Source of the DNA: an uncultured Lachnospiraceae bacterium
GTDB lineage: Bacteria; Bacillota; Clostridia; Lachnospirales; Lachnospiraceae
Assembly: GCA_945834545.1 (NCBI GenBank)
Contig: CAMAHO010000003.1
Coordinates: 1-36,320, forward strand
Reading direction: 5' to 3'
DNA: 36,320 bases
Shown here: positions 36,161 to 36,320 of the stretch, piece by piece
How positions within the stretch are numbered: position 1 is the stretch's first letter
Layout: the number at the start of each line of letters is the position of its first letter
Made by a program: the position numbers and the translations under genes
Notes under the pieces: generated by a model
What the model saw: only the letters and a program-made list of their open reading frames with translations
The model's database searches: none
Told to the model about the DNA's origin: nothing

Positions 36161-36320
36161 TTGGTTGAGGTGACAAAACTAAATGGGGTTAAGATACTGG
36201 TAAATCCCTCTCTTTTTGAGGTGGTAGAGGAAACACCGGATACAGTCATCACTCTGACAACCGGCAAAAAAATAATTGTAAAAGAAAGTAGACAAGAGAT
36301 AAAAAATCTTGTAAAATTGT
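36161..36320 (+). CDS. flbD: Flagellar protein FlbD, 5' part (runs off window)
   Basis: (TTG)VEVTKLNGVKILVNPSLFEVVEETPDTVITLTTGKKIIVKES; GGGAGG RBS 9-10 nt upstream. Not in the ORF track. Confidence 0.88.
   Translation, partial: MVEVTKLNGVKILVNPSLFEVVEETPDTVITLTTGKKIIVKESRQEIKNLVKL

Overview
The window looks like a contiguous chromosomal segment from a spore-forming, flagellated Clostridia member. Lachnospiraceae-like is my inference from gene content, order and codon usage. All supported genes are on the + strand. In order: 3' part of gap, pgk, tpiA; an uncharacterised zinc-ribbon/TPM-domain pair; rpsT, spoIIP, lepA, hemW, sigK-type sigma factor; a degenerate HD-GYP-like protein; comM (yifB), dprA, ispG, polC; tRNA-Glu(CTC); topA, codY; then a flagellar operon (flgB, flgC, fliE, fliF, fliG, fliH, fliI, fliJ, ylxF/motE-like, fliK, flgD, flg_new/TIGR02530-like, flgE, 5' end of flbD). 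No CRISPR array, prophage, transposase or defence system was seen. The most notable unexplained structure is a ~164-bp cloverleaf-like inverted-repeat element (20214-20377) between polC and tRNA-Glu: 14-bp perfect terminal inverted repeats, two triloop hairpins and a ~28-bp near-perfect hairpin. Other points: a short 'GGGGACAGGTCCATnTGACCC' repeat bracketing the zinc-ribbon/TPM pair; a FlgD whose C-terminus resembles a surface-protein helical domain; an HD-GYP-like protein lacking key catalytic motifs; and two mutually exclusive hairpins after codY. All assignments come from reading the sequence; no database search was run.
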